Source: Cochliopodium minus
Taxonomy: Eukaryota; Discosea; Himatismenida; Cochliopodiidae
Assembly (NCBI GenBank): GCA_024220525.1
Contig: JAMYWO010000008.1
Coordinates: 155,538-205,717, forward strand
Length of the DNA stretch: 50,180 nucleotides
Direction: 5' to 3'
Part shown: piece after piece, positions 36,886 through 49,345 of the stretch
Position numbering within the stretch: position 1 is the stretch's first letter
Layout: every line of letters starts with the position of its first letter
Notes under the pieces: model-generated
The model's database searches: none
Seen by the model: only the letters and a program-made list of their open reading frames with translations
What the model was told of the DNA's origin: nothing
Translations under genes and position numbers: made by a program

Positions 36886-38929
36886 ATGGGAAATAATCAA
36901 AAGAGAAATAAAAATAATGATAATGAAATAGGTGGGTATTCTCAATTATTAATTAATCCTATCAAATTTTTTTATTGATCTTCTAATAATCACATTAGGA
37001 TTTAATTATAAGCCGCGCAAGGATCCAATCATATATTCAACATCTCCCACGTTTCGGACCAAATCCTTCAGCAATTACTTGATCAACAAAGGCATTTATT
37101 AAAAGATATATAAAAGATATTTAACTTCTAATTTAATTTTCTCTCATCCATTCTCGATTGTCAATTTCAGATACAGGAGAATATTATTCATTTGGACTAA
37201 GTAAAAAAAAAAAAAAAAATCAAAATTATTAAAAAAAAAATATAATAAAGAAATAAACATGAAATAATTAAAAAATTAAAATTTATTTTATAAAAATTTT
37301 TAAACCGTTCACTCTTAAAAACAATTTTTCAAACTTTTAGATAACATTGGTCAACTTGGATTAGGACATTCAAATGAATGCCAAATTTTAACAAAAATGA
37401 AAGAAATAGATGATGAGGCGTTAAGTTTTTCTGCAGGTTACAGACAATACTCTTACATAGATAGAAATGGGAATTGGTTTGTTTGTGGACTAAATCACGC
37501 TAATAATCTTTCTTTTGGTTCTCAAAAAAACCAAGTTCATTTAATGGAAGGAATAAAATTTCAAGTAAAAAAAAAAAAAATTTTTTTAGTTTATTTAAAT
37601 TTTTATCATTAAAATTATGAAAATTTTTTTTTTTTAATTTTTGATTATTGATTATTAAAATTTTAAATTAAATCAGTTATTACTATCTTGAAACTTTTTA
37701 TTAATAGAAAACCTGTTGTGGAGGCAATTTTAATGTTGCATTGAGTGAAGAAGGGGATTTGTATGGAACTGGGAAAAAGTAAAATTAAAAATAAAAACAA
37801 AAAAAAATTTAATTTAAAATTAATATTAATAGTGGAAATCAGTTTACCACTGATTTCTTTCCAAACAAAAAAATTCCTTCTGATTGTGGTAAAATAATTT
37901 TCAATTTTTTGAATTTATATTTTTAAACATTTTTTTCGAATATTTTTAAAATTGTTAAAAATAAATCAAAAAAGGAAAAATAAAAAATGTTTGGTGTGGA
38001 AATTCTCAAATTATAGTTCAAAATGAAAACGGAGATTATTATTACTGTGGAGAAGGATTTTTACCAAATCATCCCAATGTACATATGTTCACCAAAATAA
38101 AAAGAAAAATAGTCGAAGAAGAAATTGTGGATATTTCTATTGGTAAAAATGCTCTTTGGTTGACAAATGACGGGAAAGTATTCGTTTCTGATATGAATTC
38201 ATGTGATCAATTAAAATTGCCCAAATGTGTTTCTATTTCTGAATGTTATTTAGCTTTTATTATAGTGTTATTTTTTTTTTTATTTTTATTTTTAATCAAG
38301 CAAATTTTGATACAATGATTCTCGTAAATAAAATTTTTTTTATTTTTGTTTATTTTTAATATCTAACAAAATAAAAATAAATTAAGGATGAATGTGGAAA
38401 TTTGTATGATAAAAGAGGGGAATTAATTCCCTTTCCAGAACCTGTCATAGAAATTGCAGTGGGTTACCGGCATTTGATGGCAATTTCCAAAACCTATCAG
38501 CTTTACATTGCTTCATCTACAAAGTGTGATGCTGGGTAATTTTCAAAAAAAGTGAAAGATCATTTTTTATTTAAAACATAAAAAAAAAAGTGAATTTGGT
38601 AAATCAAAGAAAAAAAATATTTTTTTTTGTTTACTTTTTTTAATTTTTATTTTTTCTTCATTATTTTTAAAGGAAATTGTGATGTGATTAAAAATCTTGG
38701 ATTTAAATCTCTCAAATTTTTTGCAAAACTAGAAAGTACATTTCCCCTTTCTCTCCCTAAATCATACAGTTCTAGTGTTTGGTCTCCTTCCAATCACAAA
38801 TTCTTTCAACGTTCTTTCCAGAATTTGGTATTTACAATCATGATTTGTAACAAGTTTTCAAGGCACATCAAGTTACCAAAAGTTTTGTTGACAAATTTTA
38901 TTTTTGTTTTTCTATCGAAAAAAAATTAA
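36886..38929 (+). CDS. RCC1-like paralog 2
   Basis: Eleven exons in phase: 36886-36931, 36999-37091, 37171-37200, 37341-37564, 37708-37778, 37833-37888, 37975-38244, 38301-38323, 38387-38535, 38591-38598 (8 nt) and 38673-38929 (TAA). RCC1 blades: Y-Y-S-F-G-L-N-N-I-G-Q-L-G-L-G-H, C-C-G-G-N-F-N-V-A-L-S-E-E-G-D-L-Y-G-T-G, D-E-C-G-N-L-Y-D, A-G-E-F-G. The C-terminal module is nearly identical to paralog 1. Intron 2 has a GC donor, where paralog 3 has GT at the same site. Intron 7 starts GTTATT; this choice gives exactly the same spacing as paralog 3. A propeller-type protein-binding role is likely; the partner is unknown. Confidence 0.82.
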
Positions 38930-39011
38930 ATTTGAATAAATAAAAATAAAAAATAAAAAAATAAAAAAAAAAAAAAATTTGGTTATATATTTTCCAAAAA
39001 GATTGATTATA

Positions 39012-41614
39012 ATGATTGACAATTCAATTAGACCATCCATTTCTTCTAAATCATTTAGTTGCTACTATTTGAATAAAGGTATAAAGAAATATATGTACAT
39101 ACTCTTTTATATTTTCATTAATATCATCATATGTTTAGAAACAAGGGAATTATATGCACATGGACATAGTAAACCAAATTTCTATTTGAATATAATTTAA
39201 ACTCATCAAAATTATTTTGTCCTTCAAAAAAAATATGAGGAAATATAAAATCAATAAAAGATCATAATAANNNNNNNNNNNNNNNNNNNNNNNNNNNNNN
39301 NNNNNNNNNNNNNNNNNNNNNNNNNNNNNNNNNNNNNNNNNNNNNNNNNNNNNNNNNNNNNNNNNNNNNNATTGTTTCCATCCTCTTGAAATTGTTTTTT
39401 CTAATGAAATTTTTTTTGTAAGAATTTAATCTTCGCAATATAATTTGGATCAATTTTTATATCTCAACATATGATAGTATGTTAATTGATCATTGAGTTT
39501 CAATAATCATATTATCATCCATATATGTTGATTAAAATTGATCCATTCATCGATATATTTACTAACAAACATTCAATCATTAATTTAAATTTAAAAAACA
39601 ACATTAATAAATTCAATTATTTTTAAAAATAAATTGTATTTTTTGAAAGACAATTACGCACAACTTGGTTTTGGTGTATCAACTGAAAATTCACAACTAC
39701 AAACGGTAAAAATGAGCAAAGTGCCGTTCGATCCAAAAAGCTTTTCAAGCGGATACATCCACTTCTCTTGTATTGACCAAGAAGGAAATTGGTACATTTG
39801 CGGATACGACCATTCAAACACCAGAAATTTTGACAGTTCAAACGGTACGGAAAATGTTATGAAAGGAAAAAAATTCACAGTAAAAAACATCTACTTTATA
39901 AAAAAATTCATTTAAAAAATATAAAAAAACACATTAATTTTTTAATCTGGAAACATTTGTTAATAAATAATTTTTATTGTCTTAATTAAATTTTTTAAAA
40001 TTATTTTCTTAATTAAATTTTTTTTTAATTTATATTCATAAAATTAAGATGATACAATCAATAATATTTTTATTTTTATTTTTATTTTTATTTTTATTTT
40101 TATTTTTATTTTTATTTTTAAAAGATTGCTTCTTGTGGAGGAGATTTTACGGTTGGGCTTTCTGAAGAAGGAGATATATATGGAATTGGTTTAAATGTAA
40201 TAAATTTAAATAAAATCTTCATAACTAAAATTTTTTAATTACTCACTCAAATGTTAAAGTCTAGCGGATCTCTTGGAAGAAATGGAAAAATAGATCTTGT
40301 TGAAAGACTTGATACCAAACATTGTGGTAATAAAAAATTAATAAAAACAAAACAAAACAAAATAAAATAAAATAATAAAAATAATAAAAATAATAAAATA
40401 ATAAAATAATAAAATAATAAAATAATAAAATAATAAAATAATAAAATAATAAAATATTAAAATAAAAATAAAAATAAAATATTAAAATAAAAATAAAAAT
40501 AAAATAAAATAAAAGGAAAAATTAGTATGGTTTGGTGTGGTGAATCTACAACAATAATAAGGAACGAAGAAAACAAATTTTTTTATTCTGGATCTTCTAT
40601 TTTTCCAGGTCACGATAATAGTTTTCAATTTAAACCACTTTTAATTGATATTGCAAACAAAAATGTTGCAGATATTTCTGTATGCTCCTCTGTGATGTGG
40701 CTCACTTACGAAGGAAAAGTGTTTCAATCCAATACCAGTGAAGTTAAAGGGTAAACAAAAATTAATTTTTAAAAGTAATGTAATTTTAATAAAAAAAAAA
40801 ATTTTAAAAAATGAATCCAATTCAATTAATAAAGATTCAAAATAAAATAACCAAAAATATATTAATTAAAAAAAAAAAAAAAATTTTTAAATTTAGTAAG
40901 ACAATTTTTTGGTAATAAAAACATCTTTGGCCTAAAACAAAAAAAAAAAAATTCATAAGAAATCAAACTTCCTTCAAAATGTATCTCCGTAAATTGTGGA
41001 GTATATCACATCTTATTGTTGGACGAAAACGGAAATGTCTACGAAGTTCAGAATCATTCGTCTGTGAGGTCTGTCAGCTTCCCTGAACCCATTGATGAGA
41101 TCCTATCTTGTTATCAACACATCATGGCTGTTTCTATTTCTAGCAAATTGTATTTGGCTTGTTCGGGTGGTTTATCCTATGGGTAAAATACCAATTTAAT
41201 TTTAATTCTAAAAAATATTTTGTTTTTGTGGAGATAAAATGAAAATTCTTTAAATTTTGTTTTCATTAAATATAATAATTAAAACTAGTCAAATGGGTAA
41301 AATTTTTCTTTCTTTTCAATCTTCTATTAATTTTATCCTATAACCTTATTGTAGGAAATTTTCCTAAAATTCCCGAAAATTCCGAAGGATTCGATACATA
41401 CGTTTTCGTCGACTCCAATTTCCCAATTACCCTCCCCAAGTTGAGATACATGAGAAAATGGTCCACTTCTACCCACAAATTATTCCCCAACCGAATCAAA
41501 CAGGAGATCTTCCACGTTTTGCTTTGCAACAAATATTCTCCCTCTAGAAAACTTCCCAAAATGATTTTTACTAACATCATTTTTCTTTGTTTGGTTCAAA
41601 ATCTTTTGGTTTGA
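39012..41614 (+). CDS. RCC1-like paralog 3
   Basis: Ten exons in phase: 39012-39078, 39139-39168, 39650-39879, 40135-40196, 40260-40326, 40516-40750, 40901-40911 (11 nt), 40960-41182, 41289-41296 (8 nt) and 41355-41614 (TGA stop). RCC1 blades: N-Y-A-Q-L-G-F-G, S-C-G-G-D-F-T-V-G-L-S-E-E-G-D-I-Y, G-Q-F-F-G (microexon), H-I-L-L-L-D-E-N-G-N, S-Y-G-Q-M-G (microexon). It ends with the shared module (K-L-F-P-N-R-I-K-Q-E-I-F ... K-L-P-K-M-I-F-T). More diverged than paralogs 1 and 2. Intron 2 contains the 100-N gap and a palindromic repeat; an (TTTTTA)n run precedes exon 4. Confidence 0.82.
39271..39370. other. Scaffold gap (100 N)
   Basis: Exactly 100 N, the usual placeholder for a gap of unknown size, inside an intron of RCC1-like paralog 3. 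Confidence 0.98.
39447..39544. mobile_element. Palindromic 98-bp element (MITE-like)
   Basis: Ends are inverted repeats: GGATCAATTTT...CAACATAT at the left, and the reverse complement of ATATGTTGATTAAAATTGATCC at the right. Target duplication not clear. Lies in the intron of RCC1-like paralog 3, next to the scaffold gap. Non-coding. Confidence 0.5.
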
Positions 41615-42316
41615 ATGAAAAGATCAAACCAAATAAAAAATTAAATTCAATTTTTCTTTAAAGGATCACTTTTTGAACACAATTTTCAGGGTCTATAGAA
41701 TACTTTGAGCATTCTTTTTTTTTCTTTTTTTTATTAAAAAATTATTAAAAATATAAAAAAAATCGTTTTTGAATATTTTATTTTATAAACAAGCAGGATC
41801 AGCCCTCATTACTATTTTTCTATAATAGTGATGAGTTTCTTTTATAATTCTGCGATATAAATAAATTCACGATGTTTCCTGATAATTTGATCTTATAATT
41901 TTATTATCAGCTGTTAATTGGTGATATATTCTTTCCTTAAAAAGAAAAACCCTAATTTTTAGTTTATTCTTCATATCTTTCTAAATTAAGAAAAATTAAG
42001 AATATTTGAGAAATTATTATTGATTCAAATTTATCACTTCAAAAAAAAGAAATTTATTGTTTGTCTTTACACATCATAACTCCAAATATTGTTTATTTAC
42101 TCTTAGAGATGTCCAAAAATATTACAATAGTTCAAATTTTATTTATAAAAGTATATCCGCCAACAAAGTTCGAATACCTTTATTTTTTCTTCGAATACCT
42201 TTATTTTTTTTTGGCGCAATTAATTTGAAAAATAAAAAAATTTCGTTATCATTTTATTCAAAATAAATAAAAAAAACTGAATTCCAAAACTTAGACCTTC
42301 TTGAAGACATTAAGAA
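41615..42316. other. Intergenic region with a decayed MITE copy
   Basis: About 700 bp. At 42104-42175 there is a diverged third copy of the small element found in the TRAPPC9 introns (TAGAGATGTCCAAAA ... ATATCCGCCAACAAAGTT). Just after it is a two-unit tandem of CGAATACCTTTATTTTTT. The open frame at 42057-42266 crosses these repeats and is not credible. Confidence 0.6.
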
Positions 42317-42958
42317 ATGTATTCCACACCAACCAAAAAATCAAGAAGAAATAAAACCCTAATAAATGAAATAAAGGATGAAAAAAGAATAGAAAACATC
42401 GAAAACAAAGAAAACATAAGCAACAAATTTGACAAAACGAATTATGGTAAATTAAAAAAAAAAACTCAACTGAAAAAATAATTTATTTTCAAAAAAATTT
42501 TTTCTTGATCAGTCAATAAAAACGATCAATCAATAACAATAGATTCAAATGATAATGATATCAAAGTTCCAAAAAAGAGAAAGTTTAATCAATCCAACCC
42601 ATCTTTATCAAAGAACACAACATTCGTTGATATCCAAGAACCAATCAATATGGAGAAGATTAAGATGTTGGTGAAGGAATTAGAAAGAGGCAATAATATC
42701 TCATTGGATCATCTCTTTGATAAAAAAAAGCTTGAGACCTTCTATGAAAGTAAGGAACCTAAACAGGAGGAGATTAAATTCAGCGAAGACAAATACAAAG
42801 AATTCGATCTTTTCACTCCTGATGCTAACAAGAAACTCAATTCTTCTAAATTGATCGAGACGGAGCCAAGCTGCAGAATAATAAAAAAGCTGTTCTATGA
42901 AGATGATGATCTGGATGAACTCATTCCCAAGGTGAACATGGAATTGATATTCGATTGA
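42317..42958 (+). CDS. Small charged, probably nuclear protein with a KEN motif
   Basis: Two exons in phase: 42317-42446 and 42513-42958 (TGA stop). 191 residues, very rich in K, N, E and D. It begins M-Y-S-T-P-T-K-K-S-R-R-N-K, has E-N-K-E-N-I-S (a KEN box, which can serve as an APC/C degron) and a nuclear-import motif P-K-K-R-K. A more ordered part starts near residue 110 (E-K-I-K-M-L-V-K-E-L-E-R), and an acidic end has F-Y-E-D-D-D-L-D-E-L-I-P. No family recognised; a cell-cycle-regulated nuclear protein is a guess. Another frame stays open past the stop (to about 43110), but that is likely chance. Confidence 0.6.
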
Positions 42959-43138
42959 GATTCATGCTTTTCTCTGCAAAAGAATTGGAATCTGTCCGAA
43001 GAATGTTATGGAAAAATGAAAGATCATTCTTCAAAAAAAAAAAGAAACTAATCGATCATTTTATAAAATTAAAAATTATTTATTTATCAATTTTTTTAAA
43101 TTTATTTTTTTGTTGATTGGAAACGAAAAAATTTATTT

Positions 43139-46100
43139 TTAAAGTTTTCCAATTATGATAGCTCTAACTTTTTCACCTTTTTTAACAAATTTTCTTTCAT
43201 CGGTTGCTTTAGGAAGGAAGAGAAAGGCATTGGAGCTTTTGACGGAGAGCAGACGAGAGCTGATTTGGTTGCCAGTGCTAACTGCTCTGAATTGGGAGTG
43301 TTCAAAATCCCAGTAGATGTACGCTCTGTGGTACTCTGGCCTGTCTTTATCTAAAACTAAGTCTTGATCCGAAAAAGCCTCCACACTAAATAAAAAAAAA
43401 AAAGTTCAAAAAAATAAAAATAATTTTTTTAAAAGAAAAGTAATAATTCAATAAAAAATAAAAAATAAAAAATAATAAAAAATAATAATAAAAATAAAAA
43501 ATAAAAATAAAAAATAAATAAAAATGATTATACTTTGGATGATCAGATTTATCTCCATAACCAGATAAAGATCTTATAGTTGGAGTGACAAAGAGAGTAA
43601 AGGTGACGAATGCAGAGACAGGGTTTCCAGGGAGGGAAAATATCAGCTTTTCTTTCCCTTCGTGTTGAGCTGTTGCGAAAGTTGTTGGCAAGCCAGGCTA
43701 TTGAAAAAAAAAAGAAAATAACAAAAAAAAAATAATTAAATCAATTAAAACCAAATTACCTTCATTTGAATCCTTCCAAACTAAATTTTTTGAATTTTTA
43801 TTTATTTTTTAACAATACTTTTCTTTATCATTTTTTTATTTAATTTTTATTTTTTTATTTTTATTTATTTAATAGTTTTTAAATTATTTTAATTTATAAT
43901 AAATTTTAATTTTAATTTTTTTTTACTTGAATTTTTCCAATGGATGTGAGCAATTCTTTCATGAAATCAAAATTACCCATGCTCACTCCTCCTGTGGTGA
44001 TTATGATATCACTTCTGTTGATTCCCTCCTTCAACTTTTCTTCCAATACTGTCTTTTGGTCGTTAGCAACTCCTAAAATAAAATAATTTTACCAAAAAAA
44101 AAAAAATTTAAATAAATAAATAATAATAATAAATACATTGAAATCAAAAAATAAAAAAATAATAATAAAATGTTTTTTAAAAAAAAATAATTATTTAAAT
44201 AATTAAAATGTATTCTAACAAAAAAGGAAATAATGGAAAAGAAATCAAAAAATAAATAAAAAGTAAAATGTTTTAAAAAAAAAATAATTATTTAAATAAT
44301 TAAAATGTATAAAAACAAAAACAGTCAGGAATAAATAAGGAAATAATGGCAAAAAAAAGCAAAAAAATAAAAAGTAAAATTAAAAAGAAAAAAATAAATT
44401 AGAACATAATAATATTAAAGATCAAAATAAAAAACAAAATTAATAATAGAAAAATTTTAAAAAATAAAATTAAACAAAAATAAGTAAAATGAAAAAGAAA
44501 ATTTTTTTATTTTTAAATTTAAAGTACCCAAATCAATGATGTTGTCACCTGTTATTCCCAACTCTTTGAGGAGGGAGATAAGCATGGATTTGTTACTGTC
44601 CCTAATCTTTCCATACTCTAATATCTCCTGCGTAGGATCAACCAATTCGTCTCCTGATTTCAACAAAATAAATTAAAAAAAAAAAAAAAAAGAATTTTAA
44701 AAAATAAAAAATAAAAAATATAATTAATTAAATAAATAAATAAATAATCTTTTAAAATAAATTAAAATAAATTAAAATAAATTATCTTTTGATTAAAAAA
44801 AAATTAAAAAAAACGAAAAAAATATAATGGTAAAAAATCATGAAGAATAAAATAAAAAATAAAAAATACAAAATACAAAATAAAAAATAAAAAATAAATA
44901 ACAAAAATTGTTTTACCAGTTGATAAAACAGATACAATTGGATTCTGAAATACAGACACTTTGGTCACTCCAACTGATGCTAAAAGACCTATTTCTGAGG
45001 GTCCTAAACTTTCTCCCTTTTTAAAAAGAAGTTCTCCTTTCTCAATATCACTTCCTATTATTAATAAAATAAATGAAAAACAAAAAAAACAAATGATAAA
45101 ATTAAAAATAAACATAAAAAATAATAATAAAAAACGAAAAAATAATAAATAATAAATTATAATAAAATTCAATAAAATAAAAAATTAAAAAATAATAAAA
45201 TTAACTATAAATTCAAATAAAAATATTATTATTTTAACCTATTTCACGAATGTTATCTCCCTTTTTGAAAGGAGCGAGTATTTCGATAACCTCTTCTCCA
45301 TTCTCTGTGTTTTCTATGAATTTGGTGTATTCTATCATCACCACTGCATCGAACCCTTCAGGGATAGGCGAGCCTTTAAAAAATTAAAAAATAATTAAAA
45401 AATGTTAAAATAATAATTTAAAAAAAATTAAAATCAAATAATTTAAAAAATTAAAAAATAATTTAAATAAAAAAAAAATAAAATAATAAAATAATAAAAT
45501 AAAATAAAAAATCATAATAAATGTAAAAAATTTAATATTTTTGCCTGTTGTGATTTTAACTACAGTTCCTTTTTTGATTTGTTGGTTCTGTTCTTGCTTT
45601 CCTGCCTTGATGTTCAAAGAGCAGACAAACTTTCCCACTCCGTCTGTCGAAACAACCTTTTTAATCAAAAAAATAAAAATTTTTCAAAAAATTATCAATT
45701 ATAAATTTAAAAAATAAAAAATTAAAAAAATAAAATTAAAAAATAAAATTAAAAAATAAAATAATTGTAAAAATATTTTTAAAAATAAAATAAAAATATT
45801 AAAAATAAAAATAAAAAAAATATTAAAAGATTTACAGCATAACCATCCTTTGTGGAAGCTCTGAAAGGAGGGAGAGGTTCCTTGGCTACAATATCTTCAC
45901 TTATCACTCTGCCCAACGAGTCGTTCAATGAAACATTCACACTGCCCTTTACTTTCCAAAATTTTCTTACCTAAAATTCAAAAGATAAAAAAAAAATTAA
46001 AAAATAAAAATAAAAAAATAAAAAAATAAAAAAAATAAAATAAAAATAGAAATAAAAATAACAATTTCAAAAGCTTCGGTCATTTCGATCATGGGCCATT

Positions 46101-47608
46101 TAGAAGCACGTTCAGAGTTTTCGAACTTCTTGTCACCATGGTTGCAAGAATGATGATGGTGGCCGGAATGAGATTTGTGCTCATGATGATGTTGGTGTTC
46201 ATGTTTTTTATGTTCATGATGATGATGGTGTTCTAAAAATAATTTTTTAAACAAAAATATTTGTTTAAAAAGAATAAATTAAAAAAAATATTTTTTTTTT
46301 ATCAATAATCATTAAAACTTTTTTAAAAATGAAAATAATAAAAAATTAAATTTAAAAAAAAATTTAATTTTTTTATTTTATTTTAAATGTTTTTTGTTTT
46401 TTTTTTTACGATGTCCTTCTCCTTCTTTTTTGTTGGAGGAAATTTGATGACTTGTCTCTCCTAATTCAGGCTTGATTTGGGACAATCCGTGCACCAAAAC
46501 TTTCCCCAAAAACTCCACACATTCTTTCACTGCTTTGGGGCTCCCTGGGAGATTTACAATCAATGTTTTACCTCTAATCCCCGAAACTGCCTTTATTAAT
46601 TCAAAAAATAATAAATCTCATCAAAAATCAAAAAATAACAAAACTCTTCAAAAATAATAAATAAAGTTAAAAATAATAATAAACAAAAAATCAAAATAAA
46701 TAAAAAATAAAAAAAAAAAAATAATAAAAAAAATAAAATAAAAATAAAATTAAAAAAAATAAAATAAAATAAAAAAAAAATAAAAATAAAAAATAAAAAA
46801 TAAAAACTTAATAAAATAAAAAAATAGCAATTAACCATAAAATAAAATAAAACTGATTAAAGTAATAATCAAAAAAAAAAATTGTTTTACTCTGCTCAAT
46901 GCTGCCTAAATTAATAGATTGAATTTTGTTTCATGAAAATAATTTTTAAATTTGAAATGATTCTTCTTTATTTACGTAAGGAGTGACGTTTAGAGATTTG
47001 TTCATCATCAAAATATTGAGACCTGGTGTTTCTTTTTGTATGACTGCCTTTGTCGCTTCTGGAGTTACCTACATCAACAAAATATTAAAAATAATGATGT
47101 TTGTATTGAACAAAAAGCTGAATTTTTTTTTTCTTTTGTTACATCTCTTTCAGTGAAACCTGTTCCTCCTTTGATTATTTTTCATATTTTTTTTAAGATT
47201 TAAATTATTTATTTATTATATTTAATTTATTTAATTTAATTGCCTGTGGTTAAGATCAAATCAAGATTCAATTTATCAGACCTATTTATTTGATTAGATT
47301 TGTATTTTTCAAATCAAAATTTTTATGTGTTTGCAAAATAGAATTTTCCATTAACTTTTACCATTCAATCAACTTAACAGATATTTGATCCCTTTCATCG
47401 GGTACAATATCTGTGATTAATTTATATTCTTTGGCAAGATTTTGATTTTTGACTGCTTCTATGATTGCAGGGCCACCTATTGGGAGATAATTTAAAGGCT
47501 AATAAAAAATATTCATTTATTATTCATTTTTTCTTTACTCTTATCTTCATAAGTTTTATTATAAGCTCTGTCAGAAATTGTAAGCACTCCATAATTCAAA
47601 ATATTCAT
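43139..47608 (-). CDS. GPHN: Fused molybdenum-cofactor enzyme MogA-MoeA (gephyrin/CNX1 type)
   Basis: About fifteen exons in phase from ATG 47608 to TAA 43139. The MogA/MoaB domain comes first: [47 protein letters not shown]. It adenylylates molybdopterin. A linker with over 15 His follows (exon near 46235-46064). The MoeA domain (Mo insertion) has [32 protein letters not shown] and L-P-G-N-P-V-S-A. The domain order G-then-E is that of animal gephyrin; plant CNX1 is E-then-G. Two introns use GC donors (47243-47169 and 45544-45374), each splitting the invariant Gly codon after Thr-Thr. A complete, likely active enzyme. Confidence 0.93.
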
Positions 47609-47694
47609 TTTCAATTTTTTATTTATTTATTAATTAAAATTCAGCTAAAAAAAAATTTAAAAAAAAATTTTTTGTTTTTTTTCAAAGAAAACTT

Positions 47695-49256
47695 TTAATT
47701 TTTCATGACTTTGTTTTCAATGTTGAAATAAATGGGTTTTATCTTGGTATGATTCATTGGCAAGCCAACAGACTGGGCATTAGCTACAAAAACAAAGTTT
47801 CTGTTCTCCGCCAAAAAGATGCTGAACTTCAAAGTCTTTTTCTCTCTAGACTCTAACTAAAAATATAAAATTTAAAATTGATTTATTTTTTGTTTTATTT
47901 TATTTAATTATTTTTTTAAAAAATCATTTTATTTTTAATTAATTTTTAATTTTTAATTTTTAATTTTTAATTTAAATTTTAAAATTTTCAAATATGGGAT
48001 TTTTTTTACTTTGTCAATAAAACCGTATAATCTGTCGGTGAACATGAAAGATTGATAGGTGCTGTTTTCGTTTAGGGTGTCCTTTACTAGCTCATCAAAG
48101 GAGACTTTGATGTTACTAACAGGTGTGAGCTTGTTGTTGGTGATTTCAAGTGAAATGGAGATGGGTGTATGTAAAGGGACAATGTAAGTGTTTAGATCTT
48201 TAAAAAATAAAAAAAAATAAAAAAAAAATAATTTAATTGAAAATTAAATATTTAAAAAATATTTGAATAAAAAATATGGATTAATAAATAAAAATGTAGA
48301 TTTTAATAAAATAAAAAAAAAATGAAAAAATAAATATGAATTAATAAATAAAAATGTAAATTTTAAATAATCAATGAAAAAATCAAAAATAAAAATATTT
48401 AAATAAAAATATCAAAAAATTTAATAAATAAAAATAATATAGTAAAAATACCTTGTTCTTTGAATTGCTCGTCTAGTCTGTAATCCACCAAGAGCTGAGG
48501 AGGCATGATACGCAAAATTTTGTCGTAAGAAAGAGTCAAGGAAGAAAGAGAAATGAAACCTGTTTCCATGTGTGAAGATTTCCAATTCAGTTGGATTCTA
48601 TTGAGCAAATCTTTCTTGTAGCTGTAAATGAGCTTTTCTAAGTAGACTTTTGCTTCCTTTCAAAATTTTATTTTTAATTTTTATTATTGAAAGTTTTAAT
48701 TTTCATTTTAATTTTAATTTTTGAAATTTTTGATTTATTTTTTAATTTTATTTAATTTTAATTTTAATTTTAATTTAATTAATTTGATTTATTTTTTAAT
48801 TTTATTTAATTTTTAATTTTTGATTTTCAATTTTTAATTTTCGATTTTTTACATTTTTTAATTTTTTATTTTTATTTTTTTTAAATTTTTTACGTTTGGT
48901 TTGAGTTTATCATCTATTTTAATGAATTGTTTGTTAGGATCAACTGGTGGTCCTTCTATCTTGTCCAAAGGAATATAAAATCTTTTCAAAAAGAATAATA
49001 AAATAATAATAAAATAAAAATAAAAATAAAAATAAAATAAAAATATTCAAAAAAATATAACCAAAAATGAAAATGAAATTAATAAAAAATATTAATAAAA
49101 AAATCTTTAAACCTTGAGAGAGGAACACAAATTCTTTGGGAAGAAGAGGGAGATAAAATACATTTTTCCTTTGAGACCATCTCTTTGTTGTCAATGACAG
49201 GATTGATCTCGAAATAGTCCTCCGTGGAATTGAATATTTGGAAAACCAAAAGACAT
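47695..49256 (-). CDS. TRAPPC9: TRAPP II subunit TRAPPC9/Trs120, 3' third
   Basis: Five exons in phase: 49256-49113, 48981-48894, 48656-48452, 48197-48010 and 47856-47695 (TAA). Recognisable Trs120 C-terminal features in order: L-V-F-Q-I-F-N-S-T-E-D-Y-F-E-I, R-I-C-V-P-L-S-R-F, I-Q-L-N-W-K-S-S, I-S-L-E-I-T-N-N, then G-F-I-D-K-L-E and F-S-I-F-L-A-E-N-R-N-F. The first exon needs a phase-2 donor; the exon at 49755-49629 just upstream ends in phase 1 and does not fit. The TRAPPC9 exon ending at 4534 is phase 2 and fits exactly, both in codon and in family alignment. So this is the lost end of the gene at 4534-8605. It follows gephyrin tail-on, 87 bp from its start. Confidence 0.85.
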
Positions 49257-49264
49257 CTGAAAGA

Positions 49265-49314
49265 AAAAAAATAAAAATAAAAATAAAATAAAATAAAAAT
49301 AAAAATAAAAATAA

Positions 49315-49345
<31 letters not shown>

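Noticed and set aside
42959-43110. Continuation of the KEN-box gene beyond its TGA in two frames
   Set aside because: Other 3' flanks here are similarly open for short stretches and there is no splice signal or motif to support it.
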